A stretch of 17,253 nucleotides of DNA from Cellvibrionaceae bacterium (GCA_030597965.1 JAUVQU010000023.1:1-17253); one strand, 5' to 3'; counted from the first letter of the stretch, positions 7,665-15,982 are shown. Notes: generated by a model not told the origin, from the letters alone. Program-made: numbers and translations.

Positions 7665-8663
7665 ATGACCACCTACCACCTATACGGACTGGGCGCTGCT
7701 CTAGTCGACACCGAAATCGAAGTCACCGATAGCGACTTAGCACGATTAAACATTGAAAAAGGCATCATGACCCTTGTAGATGAAGCCCGCCAACAGGAGA
7801 TTGTAAACACCCTTTCTGACCATATTGTAGCCTCAAATCGCGCCAGCGGTGGCTCGGCGGCCAACACTGTGATCGCCGCCAGCCAGTTTGGTGCCAAAAG
7901 TTTTTATTCTTGCAAAGTATCCAATGATGAAAACGGGGACTTCTACCTTGAAGATCTACAGGCTGCGGGGGTGGATTACCACACCGAAGTCACCAGAGAA
8001 GAAGGCATCACCGGCAAGTGTATCGTCATGATCACACCGGACGCTGAACGCTCCATGAATACCTTCCTGGGTATCAGTGAGAATATCTCCGCCGCCGAAT
8101 TGCACCTAAATGCCGCCAGTGTCTCTCAGTATGTTTACCTTGAAGGTTATCAGGTCACTTCCGATAGTGGCCGCAACGCCAGTATTCAACTGAGACAACA
8201 CGCCGAAGAGAACAGCGTAAAAACGGCACTGAGCTTATCCGATCCCGCCATGGTGGAATTTTTCCGAGACGGCCTGAAGGAGATGATCGGCGAAGGTGTT
8301 GATCTGCTCTTCTGTAATGAGCAGGAAGCACTGAGCTTCACCCAAACCCAAACACTAGCCGATGCCGCCATCGCTTTACGCGAACACAGCCACAGCTTTG
8401 CCATTACTTTAGGGAATAAAGGTGCGCTGGTGTTTGACGGCGAAAATGAATTCAACATAGAACCCTTCACAGTGAACGCGATAGACACCAATGGCGCAGG
8501 CGATATGTTTGCTGGCGCGTTTCTGTACGCGATCACCCATGGTCACAATTTTGAAACCGCTGGCAAGCTGGCCAGTCGCTCAGCCGCTCAAGTCGTGTCT
8601 CAGTACGGCCCCCGATTAAGAGCCGAACAGCACGCGGAAATCCTAGCCGAAGTGATTGGTTAA
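7665..8663 (+). CDS. PfkB-family carbohydrate/adenosine kinase
   Basis: A 332-residue ribokinase-fold kinase. The first PfkB signature region shows as ASGGSAANTVIAASQFG (60-76) and the second as DTNGAGDMFAGAFL (274-287), where Asp280 is the catalytic base and GAG forms the anion hole. An NEQEA motif (218-222) matches the ATP/Mg-associated NxxE of the family, and ITLGNKGALV (247-256) is the usual nucleotide-side strand. The overall pattern, including the N-terminal YGLGAALVD, resembles proteins annotated as adenosine kinase in Gammaproteobacteria, but the substrate cannot be read from sequence; inosine-guanosine or a sugar is possible. AAAAGG stands shortly before the ATG. It is monocistronic: divergent from mrcB and closed by the terminator at 8672-8718. 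Confidence 0.88.
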   Translation: MTTYHLYGLGAALVDTEIEVTDSDLARLNIEKGIMTLVDEARQQEIVNTLSDHIVASNRASGGSAANTVIAASQFGAKSFYSCKVSNDENGDFYLEDLQAAGVDYHTEVTREEGITGKCIVMITPDAERSMNTFLGISENISAAELHLNAASVSQYVYLEGYQVTSDSGRNASIQLRQHAEENSVKTALSLSDPAMVEFFRDGLKEMIGEGVDLLFCNEQEALSFTQTQTLADAAIALREHSHSFAITLGNKGALVFDGENEFNIEPFTVNAIDTNGAGDMFAGAFLYAITHGHNFETAGKLASRSAAQVVSQYGPRLRAEQHAEILAEVIG

Positions 8664-8671
8664 GCAATCTC

Positions 8672-8718
8672 AATTGACCCACCCAAAAAACCGTTAACAG
8701 TTTTTGGGTGGGTCAATT
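8672..8718. terminator. bidirectional intrinsic terminator, 18-bp perfect stem
   Basis: AATTGACCCACCCAAAAA (8672-8689) pairs without mismatch with 8701-8718, with an 11-base loop. On either strand a CCCACCC/GGGTGGG core is followed by T residues, so it serves both the PfkB kinase gene and the convergent DUF2333 gene. Confidence 0.92.
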
Positions 8719-8726
8719 TTATCTGA

Positions 8727-9800
8727 TCAACCTTGCGCCAATAATTCACGCAAATCGATAATTGCAGCATTAGCACGAGAAATATACGACGCCATCACCA
8801 GTGAATGATTTGCCAGCATTCCAAAGCCACCTCCATTCAATATAACGGGGAATACATCCTCCTGGGTCGCCTCCAACTCACGAATGATTTGCCGCAAACT
8901 GACCAGCGCATTCTTTTTAGCCAGGACATCAGCAAAATCCACTTCAATAGCTTTTAAGAAATGCAGTAGTGCCCATGAGCTGCCTCGGGCCTCATAAAAC
9001 ACGTCATCAATTTCAGTCCATGGGGTCTTAATAATAACTTCTGCAGGGGTACGGGTTGACTGAGTTGCCGAAGAATCTCCGGCTAAATCCGTATTCAATC
9101 GACGCTGTCCAACACTGGCACTAAGGCGCTGAGACAAGCTGCCCAAGCGGGTTTCGACAGTACGCAACCAATAGCGCAAGTTATCCGCGCGGGCAAAAAA
9201 TTGTGCGTCGTGCTGATCAGAATCCACCAATCGGTTTCGATACGATTTTAAAAATTTAATCCCTTCACGATATTCTGACTCGGAAGTCGGCATCACCCAG
9301 CTATCATGATCAAAATTAAAGCGGGATTCAGCCAGCGCCAGATCATTGTCTTCTGTGGATTGAGACTGGGAGCGACTGAACGCTTCGCGCATCGCCTTGC
9401 TGATGTCCCGCACCTGAATCAACACCCCATACTCCCAGTTGGGTATGTTATCCATCCAGGCACCAGGCAGGGTCATGTCATTAGAAATAAAGCCGCCAGG
9501 CTTATCCAGTAATGTCTCGGTAACCTGTATTAATGTTAATGAGGTGGCAAGCCCTGTAACGGGTCGACCGGAAGTATCACCCTGATCGGCAACCTTGTCC
9601 CGGACAGAAAAAGAGCTGGGCTCACCGTTCCAGATAAACCCCAACACAGCCGAACCCAGCAACCCTATAATCAAAAATCCAAGTAATATTTTTACCCAGA
9701 GACTGCCCTCTGAAACATCCGCATTCCAGTCATCCATTTGATCGCCAACACGCTCTTTTGATCGCGCAAAGAAATCGCTAATTGCTGTAAAAATCTGCAT
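8727..9800 (-). CDS. DUF2333 family membrane protein
   Basis: A 357-residue protein matching the DUF2333 family known from Pseudomonas and relatives; its function is not established. It has a cytoplasmic N terminus (1-33) rich in charge, one membrane helix (about 34-57), and a large, mainly alpha-helical domain expected in the periplasm. The most family-like stretches are TETLLDKPGGFISNDMTLPG (93-112), the WEYGVLIQVRD segment (122-132), SRSQSQSTEDNDLALAESRF (142-161) and NLRYWLRTVETRLGSLSQRL (207-226). There are no visible enzyme motifs. Upstream on the same strand are the PCu(A)C gene (39-base gap) and the acyltransferase gene, so the three may share a transcript, with possible envelope roles (inference). 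The Shine-Dalgarno is weak (GGGAT). Confidence 0.85.
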   Translation of the reverse strand: MQIFTAISDFFARSKERVGDQMDDWNADVSEGSLWVKILLGFLIIGLLGSAVLGFIWNGEPSSFSVRDKVADQGDTSGRPVTGLATSLTLIQVTETLLDKPGGFISNDMTLPGAWMDNIPNWEYGVLIQVRDISKAMREAFSRSQSQSTEDNDLALAESRFNFDHDSWVMPTSESEYREGIKFLKSYRNRLVDSDQHDAQFFARADNLRYWLRTVETRLGSLSQRLSASVGQRRLNTDLAGDSSATQSTRTPAEVIIKTPWTEIDDVFYEARGSSWALLHFLKAIEVDFADVLAKKNALVSLRQIIRELEATQEDVFPVILNGGGFGMLANHSLVMASYISRANAAIIDLRELLAQG

Positions 9801-9839
9801 ATTCTTTATCCCAAAAATCTATTTCTCAAGCGATTCGCT

Positions 9840-10304
9840 CTACAGTTTAATCACCACCAACGGCACTTTGACAGTCACTTCATCAGAGAACTCTAGCACC
9901 AATACCGGCTGAACTTCTGAGATAACGTATCCAAAAACCATAAAATGATAACCCCCAGACTGAAAAACAACCGTTTCAGCAGGTGCAATCTCAATACTCG
10001 GCACGCGTCTCATGCGCATCATTCCATTCACATGCGAGTGCTCATGAATTTCAACCGCCCGGCTGTTTTCCATAGAGACACTGATTAATGTTGCCGCCTC
10101 TTTATTCTGATTTGTTAACTTCAGAAATGCGACGGCGGTAGTTTGCCCCGGCATAGGTTCACGCAACTGTGCACCAGACACTTGCCACTCAGAGGCCCTT
10201 CCTTCAGAAGTCTTTCCCTCAAGCACTTTACCCACCGATTCGGCACTTACCGAAAAACAGAGATTTATTAAGACTACCGAAATTAAAAGTAATATTTTTT
10301 TCAT
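9840..10304 (-). CDS. periplasmic copper chaperone, PCu(A)C family
   Basis: A 154-residue exported protein with a signal peptide (1-21, cleavage likely after SVSA). The mature domain is a cupredoxin-like PCu(A)C fold. The family's copper motif H-x10-M-x21-H-x-M is present exactly: His87, Met98, His120 and Met122. Extra possible ligands His89, His91, Met95 and Met96 lie inside the first loop. Proteins of this family carry Cu(I) in the periplasm and help deliver it to the CuA or CuB site of cytochrome oxidases, often beside Sco. No sco or cox gene is visible here; the neighbours are an LpxL-type acyltransferase (31 bases upstream) and DUF2333. The ATG has AGGTGA upstream. The family call is firm; the target oxidase is unknown. 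Confidence 0.9.
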   Translation of the reverse strand: MKKILLLISVVLINLCFSVSAESVGKVLEGKTSEGRASEWQVSGAQLREPMPGQTTAVAFLKLTNQNKEAATLISVSMENSRAVEIHEHSHVNGMMRMRRVPSIEIAPAETVVFQSGGYHFMVFGYVISEVQPVLVLEFSDEVTVKVPLVVIKL

Positions 10305-10335
10305 TTCTCACCTAATCATTTTAACCCGAAAGCCA

Positions 10336-11235
10336 TTATGGACAGTCCGCATAAGGTTTCACCTTGGGGTCCGGCTGACGCTTAAAGCGCTTATAATTCC
10401 ACTGGTATTGTTCTGGGCTACACATAATTGATTCTTCAATAGCCTTATTCAGCGCCGTCATATGCACATGAATATCTTCAGAATAAATATCATCGGAGGG
10501 CTTAAGAAAACGAGCCCGGAAACCCGAGTCATCTTCCATGCGTTCACAAAAACCAAAAACCACAGTGCAGCCAGTTTCCTGAATCATTTGATAAGGTAGC
10601 TTAGGGGTCAGAGCTTGAGCGGCAAAGAAGGGAGCGAACTCTCCACGCTCACGACTCGGCTCCTGATCAGTCACAACTGCTGACAATCCACCCTCGTTCA
10701 ACATTTGGAACAGATATTCCACAGACGCGCGGGAGGGGGAGACCAGCTCAAGACCCAATCGCGCTCGGCGTTTACGCATATAATTTTCAAAACTCGGCAT
10801 TTTTGACGGTTTATAGAGCGCCACGCGACGACCCAAACCCATCAACATATGGTTCAGGTACTCAAAGTTTCCGTGATGGAGGCTTAAAAATAAAGTGCCT
10901 TTTTCTTTTGCTACGGCCTCTTCAATAATTTCCCTGCCAATCACTTCTTTTAGCAGGCTAGAACTTTTTTCTTCAGGCCAACCCCAGGCCGCGCCAATTT
11001 CTGCCATGGTCATGCCGCCACTGCGCAGGGTGTCGCGAACCAAGCGGTTGCGCTCACTTTCCTGCATTTCAGGAAAACACAGCGCCACATTCACTTTCGC
11101 AACTTCCCTTGTACGAGTAGGAAGCTTCCACAGCACCCACCCAATAAAGCGGCCGAGGCGTTGAGCGCCGCTCAGGGTTAACAAACCCATTAGCTTCACA
11201 ACACCGATGCCTAAATAGCCTATTAATGACTTCAC
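10336..11235 (-). CDS. LpxL/HtrB-family lipid A (lysophospholipid) acyltransferase
   Basis: A 299-residue membrane-associated acyltransferase. An N-terminal hydrophobic segment (5-38) is followed by the lipid A late-acyltransferase pattern: NVALCFPEM (49-57), the HX4E catalytic motif HHGNFE (His120, Glu125), LYKPSKMP (near 140), DQEP (about 190-193) and the terminal QYQWNYKRFK block. In E. coli LpxL-type enzymes that last block usually reads with His before RRFK; here Asn-Tyr-Lys-Arg stands. Such enzymes add secondary acyl chains to lipid A at the inner membrane, but some relatives act on other lipids, such as ornithine lipids, and I cannot tell which. The start is GTG at 11235, backed by GGAG eight bases upstream. 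It is the first gene of a minus-strand group with the copper chaperone and DUF2333, and diverges from dsbD. Confidence 0.88.
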   Translation of the reverse strand: MKSLIGYLGIGVVKLMGLLTLSGAQRLGRFIGWVLWKLPTRTREVAKVNVALCFPEMQESERNRLVRDTLRSGGMTMAEIGAAWGWPEEKSSSLLKEVIGREIIEEAVAKEKGTLFLSLHHGNFEYLNHMLMGLGRRVALYKPSKMPSFENYMRKRRARLGLELVSPSRASVEYLFQMLNEGGLSAVVTDQEPSRERGEFAPFFAAQALTPKLPYQMIQETGCTVVFGFCERMEDDSGFRARFLKPSDDIYSEDIHVHMTALNKAIEESIMCSPEQYQWNYKRFKRQPDPKVKPYADCP

Positions 11236-11342
11236 TTAATCTTCTCCATTCGTCAGTGTTGCTAGTTTACTCGGGTAGGCGCTTAAGAACCAATTGGGAA
11301 CCTACGTAAAACACTAATATCTAAGCATACGTGAGGAATACC

Positions 11343-11372
11343 TTGTGTCGCGCCATAGCGGCAGGGTTAAAT
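11343..11372 (+). promoter_or_regulatory. weak candidate sigma-70 promoter before dsbD
   Basis: TTGTGT (11343-11348), an 18-base spacer and TTAAAT (11367-11372) upstream of dsbD. Both boxes deviate from consensus; read by eye only. Confidence 0.25.
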
Positions 11373-11433
11373 ACATATTCAAGCGAATCGAACTCCACTT
11401 AAAGATGGCAGTCAAAACAGCAAGTTAATCTGA

Positions 11434-13218
11434 ATGAACCCCCCTATGCTTAAGCTCCTACTCCAACACGCTCTACTCTTTATCACTCTGAGCTTAAGCC
11501 TGACGATTCATGCCGGTGATTCTTTCGCACAGGGCAATCAAAGTAATCTCAGCAACACGTTCGCTGCCAGCGCAATATCACAACCCGAGTTTTTATCGGT
11601 TGATGAGGCCTATCAATTAAATGCTGACTGGCACCAAGGCCTGCTGTATTTAAACTGGGAAATAGCGAAAGGCTATTACCTTTACCAACACAACCTGAAG
11701 GTTACCGTTAACGGTCAAACAACCCAATTAGAATTACCCGAAGGCGAGACCAAATACGATGATTATTTCGAACGTAATTTAACGGTTTATTACCATAATT
11801 TATCGCTAGACATTGCAGCTACGAACAACAGCACTATAGAAGTTGCCTATCAGGGCTGCGCTGACGCCGGCCTCTGCTACCCACCTCAAAGCCAATCCAT
11901 TCAAATCAATAACGGAGTAACGGAACTTCTTGCCAAGCCTGACCCGGCGCGAGAAGAAATATCACCGCCGCTGCAGGGCGTATTTAGCTGGCCCCTACTG
12001 ATCACCAGTATGATTGGCGCCCTACTGGGCGGAATTATTCTAAATCTCATGCCATGTGTATTTCCGGTTTTGTCCCTAAAGGCGCTCAACCTGACAAAAG
12101 CCCACCAGACCGCACACCAAAAAAAACTGCATGGGTGGAGCTACACACTGGGCTGCACCAGTACTTTTGTCGCGATCGCTTTCGCACTATTCAGCTTGCG
12201 AGCCGCCGGTGAAGCAATAGGCTGGGGCTTCCAATTACAATCACCTGTCGTCGTAGGAGGCCTGGCCTATTTATTTTTCACCATGGCGCTGCTCATGCTC
12301 GGCACTTTCCAACTTTCAGGTCGTTTCAGCAGCATCGGCCAAACATTGACCGAAGGGCATCAGTATTCGGCATCATTCTTCACTGGTGTACTAGCCACTA
12401 TTGTCGCCAGCCCTTGTACCGCTCCTTTTATGGGTGGCGCACTGGGTTACGCCGTGACACTACCGACATGGATCGGGTTGTTTGTTTTTGCTTCATTGGG
12501 GCTTGGAATGGCACTACCGCTGTTACTGCTGAGCTATTTCCCCCAGCTTAGTAAGCGCCTACCCAAGCCCGGCGCATGGATGGATCAACTCAAACAGTTC
12601 TTAGCTTTCCCTCTATTAATCACCGCCGCTTGGTTGAACTGGGTTTTTGGTCGTCAAACCGGCGCCGATCAACTGTCTCTTTTAGTCGTCGGCATGGTCG
12701 CCATAGCTTTTACCCTATGGCTCACGCAACAATCATTCTCTAGCCGAATTACCAAAAGCCTAAGGTTGCTGGCCATTCTAGTTTGCATATCAGCAACAGT
12801 TGCTGCTTTAACCACCCCCAAAACAACACAAAATACTCAAGCTTTGTCCGCTGACAATCAGGGCTGGGGGACCTACAGTCCCGAAGCACTCCAATTACTC
12901 CAGGCTGAAGGCACACCCGTATTTATTAATCTTACCGCCGACTGGTGCATCACCTGTCTTGCCAATGAGAAGTGGGTATTAAGCGATGAGGAGGTTGTGC
13001 AGGCATTCATCCAAACGGGTATTGTGAAATTAAAAGGCGATTGGACCAATTACAACCCGCAGATCACCCACCTGCTAGAACAATACGGGCGTACAGGCGT
13101 ACCTCTATACCTACTCTTCCCTGCGGGCACACAGCAACAGGCCATCACTCTGCCGCAAATTCTGCAAAAAAAGTCGCTCATTCAACAACTCCGAAAGTCA
13201 TCCACTCAAAAGCCGTAA
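11434..13218 (+). CDS. dsbD: thiol:disulfide interchange protein DsbD
   Basis: A 594-residue full-length DsbD, which moves reducing power from cytosolic thioredoxin across the inner membrane to periplasmic DsbC/DsbG and cytochrome c maturation partners. Order: signal peptide (about 1-27), the periplasmic alpha domain with Cys142 and Cys148 (GCADAGLCYPP), the eight-helix beta domain (about 185-460) with Cys208 in NLMPCVFPVLSLK and Cys328 in VASPCTAPFMGG, and the thioredoxin-like gamma domain (about 475-594) with the CITC pair Cys505/Cys508 in TADWCITCLANE. All six redox cysteines are present. No clear Shine-Dalgarno is visible; the ATG at 11446 (MLKLLL) is an alternative that also leaves a good signal peptide. 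dsbD (dipZ) directly before aroQ-accB-accC is also the order in P. aeruginosa. Here a 320-base gap suggests aroQ has its own promoter. Confidence 0.95.
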   Translation: MNPPMLKLLLQHALLFITLSLSLTIHAGDSFAQGNQSNLSNTFAASAISQPEFLSVDEAYQLNADWHQGLLYLNWEIAKGYYLYQHNLKVTVNGQTTQLELPEGETKYDDYFERNLTVYYHNLSLDIAATNNSTIEVAYQGCADAGLCYPPQSQSIQINNGVTELLAKPDPAREEISPPLQGVFSWPLLITSMIGALLGGIILNLMPCVFPVLSLKALNLTKAHQTAHQKKLHGWSYTLGCTSTFVAIAFALFSLRAAGEAIGWGFQLQSPVVVGGLAYLFFTMALLMLGTFQLSGRFSSIGQTLTEGHQYSASFFTGVLATIVASPCTAPFMGGALGYAVTLPTWIGLFVFASLGLGMALPLLLLSYFPQLSKRLPKPGAWMDQLKQFLAFPLLITAAWLNWVFGRQTGADQLSLLVVGMVAIAFTLWLTQQSFSSRITKSLRLLAILVCISATVAALTTPKTTQNTQALSADNQGWGTYSPEALQLLQAEGTPVFINLTADWCITCLANEKWVLSDEEVVQAFIQTGIVKLKGDWTNYNPQITHLLEQYGRTGVPLYLLFPAGTQQQAITLPQILQKKSLIQQLRKSSTQKP

Positions 13219-13538
13219 TTTAAAGACTTGTTTTTAACTTGTTCCTCGACGTTACCCGTAATATCCCGAAAAAATAGAAACTTCGTATCTATCATGCTCA
13301 GAACTTCCGTCTATTTACTTTTTTGTCAATTTTCAGTCCCAGCGGCTATAACCGAAAGACTAAAAAACACCAACGTCGCCAAACTTGCAGTCATAATCGT
13401 CTAACTTACAAAAAAATAATGTCATAACTGGACAGATTTAAGATTCTAAGGCAAACTCTTAAAGACTTACGCGTAAAAGCTTGTTGGGCATCTAAATTAC
13501 AACCCAAAAAGTCCAACCATCAACAACAAGGATCTGAC
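13219..13538. other. intergenic region between dsbD and aroQ (320 bases)
   Basis: This is A/T-rich and holds no convincing gene. There is no clear GC-rich terminator after dsbD. ACTTGTT occurs twice 11 bases apart (13226-13232 and 13237-13243). TTACGC (13467-13472), an 18-base spacer and TCTAAA (13491-13496) form a weak promoter candidate for the aroQ operon. A 36-codon frame (13294-13404) has no ribosome-binding site. The long leader would suit regulation of fatty-acid synthesis genes, but no specific structure is recognised. Confidence 0.4.
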
Positions 13539-13976
13539 ATGGCCACAATTTTGGTCCTTCATGGCCCCAATCTAAATCTACTGGGTACGCGCGAGCCCGA
13601 AGTATACGGCTCAACCACCCTTGCAGAGATTGATGGGCAGCTGGATAAGCTATGTCGTGAGCAGGGACATCACCTGCAAACCTTACAAAGCAACGCTGAA
13701 TACGAATTGATTGACCGCATCCATGACGCACGCTTAGAAGGTATCGACTTTATCGTCATAAATCCTGCCGCCTTCACTCACACCAGCGTAGCGCTCCGTG
13801 ACGCACTCGCAGCCGTTGCTATTCCATTTATTGAAGTACATCTTTCCAATGTGCACAGCCGCGAGGAATTTCGTCAACATTCATTTTTCTCGGACCTGGC
13901 GCTTGGCGTTATTTGTGGCTTCGGCCCCAACAGCTATACACTGGCTATACACGCCGCATTTAATCAACTTAAGTAA
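13539..13976 (+). CDS. aroQ: type II 3-dehydroquinate dehydratase
   Basis: A 145-residue dodecameric-type enzyme that dehydrates 3-dehydroquinate to 3-dehydroshikimate in the shikimate pathway. Visible motifs: LHGPNLNLLGTREPEVYG (7-24) with the active-site Tyr23 and Arg18, NPAAFTHTS (75-83) with substrate-binding Asn75 and His81, and EVHLSNVHSREEFRQHS (99-115) with the catalytic His101 and Arg112. The C-terminal GFGPNSYTLAI is standard. AAGGAT precedes the ATG at a normal distance. It is the first gene of an aroQ-accB-accC run, an order shared with Pseudomonas and other Gammaproteobacteria; the coupling of the shikimate step with fatty-acid initiation has no known mechanistic reason. Confidence 0.96.
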   Translation: MATILVLHGPNLNLLGTREPEVYGSTTLAEIDGQLDKLCREQGHHLQTLQSNAEYELIDRIHDARLEGIDFIVINPAAFTHTSVALRDALAAVAIPFIEVHLSNVHSREEFRQHSFFSDLALGVICGFGPNSYTLAIHAAFNQLK

Positions 13977-14031
13977 CCATTAATCACTACACTTACAAAC
14001 AACAGAATCTATTAACAACCGGATGATGACC

Positions 14032-14484
14032 ATGGATATTAGAAAAATTAAAAAACTAATCGAGCTGCTAGAAGAGTCCGATGTCGCCGAACTGGAAATC
14101 AAAGAGGGTGAAGAGTCCGTACGCATCAGTCGTGGAGCCTCTCACCATGCCATGATGGCACAACCTATGATGGCAGCAGCGCCTGTTGCCGCGCCTGCTC
14201 CAGCAGCCGCGCCTGCCCCGGCAGCAGAACCAGAAAGCCAGGTTCCCGCCGGCCACCTCATTAAATCACCAATGGTAGGCACCTACTACGCCGCATCTAG
14301 TCCAGGCTCCCCTGTGTTTATTGAAGTCGGCCAACACGTCAAGGTTGGCGATGTTATCTGCATCGTAGAAGCAATGAAGATGATGAACCAGATCGAAGCC
14401 GACAAAGCGGGCATTATTGAAGCCATTTTAGTTGAAGACGGCGAACCGGTTGAATTTGATCAGCCTCTAGTCACCATCGTTTAA
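14032..14484 (+). CDS. accB: biotin carboxyl carrier protein of acetyl-CoA carboxylase
   Basis: A 150-residue carrier of the acetyl-CoA carboxylase complex. The N terminus MDIRKIKKLIELLEES is the conserved docking region for biotin carboxylase. A flexible Ala/Pro/Met-rich linker follows (about 40-68), then the biotinyl domain with EAMKMMNQ (113-120), in which Lys116 is biotinylated, and the protruding-thumb segment SPGSPVF (90-96). Three ATG codons stand close together (14023, 14026, 14032). I choose 14032 because homologues begin MDIRKIKK and because GGAT (14021-14024) then lies at a workable distance as ribosome-binding site; nothing suitable precedes 14023. The gene is 55 bases after aroQ and 29 bases before accC. 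Confidence 0.96.
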   Translation: MDIRKIKKLIELLEESDVAELEIKEGEESVRISRGASHHAMMAQPMMAAAPVAAPAPAAAPAPAAEPESQVPAGHLIKSPMVGTYYAASSPGSPVFIEVGQHVKVGDVICIVEAMKMMNQIEADKAGIIEAILVEDGEPVEFDQPLVTIV

Positions 14485-14513
14485 GGCGATCCAAACGAAC
14501 AGAGGATACGTCT

Positions 14514-15854
14514 ATGTTTGATAAAATATTAATCGCCAACCGTGGCGAAATTGCCCTGCGCGTACTACGCGCCTGTAAAGAGCTCGGCATTAAAACCGTA
14601 GCAGTGCACTCACAGGTAGACCGTGATCTTAAGCACGTTCGTCTTGCTGACGAGTCTGTTTGCATTGGTCCAAACCCATCGCCCGAGAGCTACCTGAATA
14701 TTCCGCGCATCATCAGCGCAATGGAAATTACCGATTCAGTAGCCGTACACCCAGGCTATGGTTTCTTAGCAGAAAACGCCGACTTTGCCGAGCAAGTACA
14801 AAAGAGCGGCTTTACCTTCATCGGCCCAGACCCTGATGTTATTCGCCTAATGGGCGACAAGGTTTGCGCCATTGAAGCCATGAAAAAAGCCGGTGTACCT
14901 ACCGTCCCTGGCTCCGATGGCCCACTGCCCGATGACGCCGATGTGTGCATGAAGCACGGCCGTGACATTGGTTACCCAATCATCATTAAAGCTGCCTCTG
15001 GTGGCGGTGGTCGTGGTATGCGCGTGGTTCACACAGAGTCTCATCTGATGAACTCTATCCGCGTAACCAAAGCTGAAGCACTGGCTGGCTTCGGTGACGA
15101 CACGGTTTACATGGAAAAATATCTGCAGAATCCTCGTCACGTTGAGATACAAATACTCTCTGATGGTCAGGGCAGCGCTGTACATTTTGGTGATCGTGAC
15201 TGCTCATTACAACGTCGCCATCAGAAAGTACTGGAAGAAGCCCCAGCACCCGGCATTGAGCAATCTGTGCGCGAAGAAGTGTACAAGTCATGCGTGGATG
15301 CCTGCATTGATATTGGCTACCGAGGCGCAGGGACGTTCGAGTTCCTATACGAAGACGGTCACTTTTACTTTATCGAAATGAACACGCGTATTCAGGTAGA
15401 GCACCCAGTTACCGAAATGATCTGTAATTTCGACCTCATAAAAGAGCAGATTCGCGTCTGTGCCGGCATGAAGCTGTCCGTCACTCAGGATGATATTGAA
15501 ATCAAAGGCCACTCTTTCGAATGCCGGATCAATGCGGAAGACCCGAAAACCTTCATGCCATGCCCAGGTAAAGTGAATACTTTTCATGCGCCAGGCGGTC
15601 TAGGTGTTCGTGTGGATTCTCACTTGTACAATGGCTACAGCGTGCCGCCTAACTACGACTCCATGATTGCGAAGATCATCACTTATGGTGAAACCCGCGA
15701 GGTTGCCCTGCAACGTATGCGTAACGCTTTGGATGAGCTGGTGATTGATGGTATTCGCACCAATATTGCACTACAAAAAGACTTGGTAAGAGATGCTGGC
15801 TTTGCCAAAGGTGGTGTCAACATCCACTACCTAGAGAAGAAGCTGGGCATGTAA
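14514..15854 (+). CDS. accC: biotin carboxylase subunit of acetyl-CoA carboxylase
   Basis: A 446-residue ATP-grasp enzyme that carboxylates biotin on AccB with bicarbonate and ATP, the first committed step of fatty-acid synthesis. Domains: N-terminal pre-ATP-grasp (1-110; IANRGEIALRV at 7-17, HPGYGFLAEN at 79-88), ATP-grasp (about 114-320) with Lys116, Lys159, the glycine loop ASGGGGRGM (161-169), and Glu276, Glu288 and Arg292 in the FIEMNTRIQVEHPVTE region, and the C-terminal domain. These numbers coincide with the E. coli enzyme, so the reading frame and start are reliable. The ribosome-binding site is AGAGGA upstream of the ATG. It is followed directly by an intrinsic terminator. In P. aeruginosa prmA follows accC; here it does not. 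Confidence 0.98.
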   Translation: MFDKILIANRGEIALRVLRACKELGIKTVAVHSQVDRDLKHVRLADESVCIGPNPSPESYLNIPRIISAMEITDSVAVHPGYGFLAENADFAEQVQKSGFTFIGPDPDVIRLMGDKVCAIEAMKKAGVPTVPGSDGPLPDDADVCMKHGRDIGYPIIIKAASGGGGRGMRVVHTESHLMNSIRVTKAEALAGFGDDTVYMEKYLQNPRHVEIQILSDGQGSAVHFGDRDCSLQRRHQKVLEEAPAPGIEQSVREEVYKSCVDACIDIGYRGAGTFEFLYEDGHFYFIEMNTRIQVEHPVTEMICNFDLIKEQIRVCAGMKLSVTQDDIEIKGHSFECRINAEDPKTFMPCPGKVNTFHAPGGLGVRVDSHLYNGYSVPPNYDSMIAKIITYGETREVALQRMRNALDELVIDGIRTNIALQKDLVRDAGFAKGGVNIHYLEKKLGM

Positions 15855-15870
15855 TTACTGATGCTTTTTA

Positions 15871-15893
15871 AAAACCCGCTTCGGCGGGTTTTT
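15871..15893 (+). terminator. intrinsic terminator of aroQ-accB-accC
   Basis: AAAACCCGC (15871-15879), a TTCG loop and GCGGGTTTT (15884-15892), then another T. This is a perfect 9-bp stem with a stable tetraloop and a U-tract, 16 bases after the accC stop. Confidence 0.95.
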
Positions 15894-15932
15894 AATGCCC
15901 AAAATTCTATCCGCATAAAATTCAACATCCCT

Positions 15933-15962
15933 TTGAACCCAAATAAAGGGGTATAGTATAAA
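15933..15962 (+). promoter_or_regulatory. candidate sigma-70 promoter of the hydrolase gene
   Basis: TTGAAC (15933-15938), an 18-base spacer and TATAAA (15957-15962). A start about seven bases on would give a leader of roughly 14 bases carrying the Shine-Dalgarno GAGG (15972-15975). It follows the accC terminator, so the next gene needs its own promoter. The overlapping TATAGT (15952-15957) is an alternative -10 but is too close to this -35. Confidence 0.45.
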
Positions 15963-15982
15963 CACTCAACCGAGGGAACTTT

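Noticed and set aside
8186..8536. 116-residue open frame antisense to the PfkB kinase
   Set aside because: The plus-strand kinase has full family motifs here; the antisense frame shows none.
11275..11305. GTAGG...CCTAC arms with a CCAATTGG palindrome (11290-11297) upstream of dsbD
   Set aside because: The arms are short, the palindrome is off-centre, and there is no known operator to match.
13294..13404. 36-codon open frame upstream of aroQ
   Set aside because: No Shine-Dalgarno, no recognisable features, and it lies in A/T-rich non-coding sequence.
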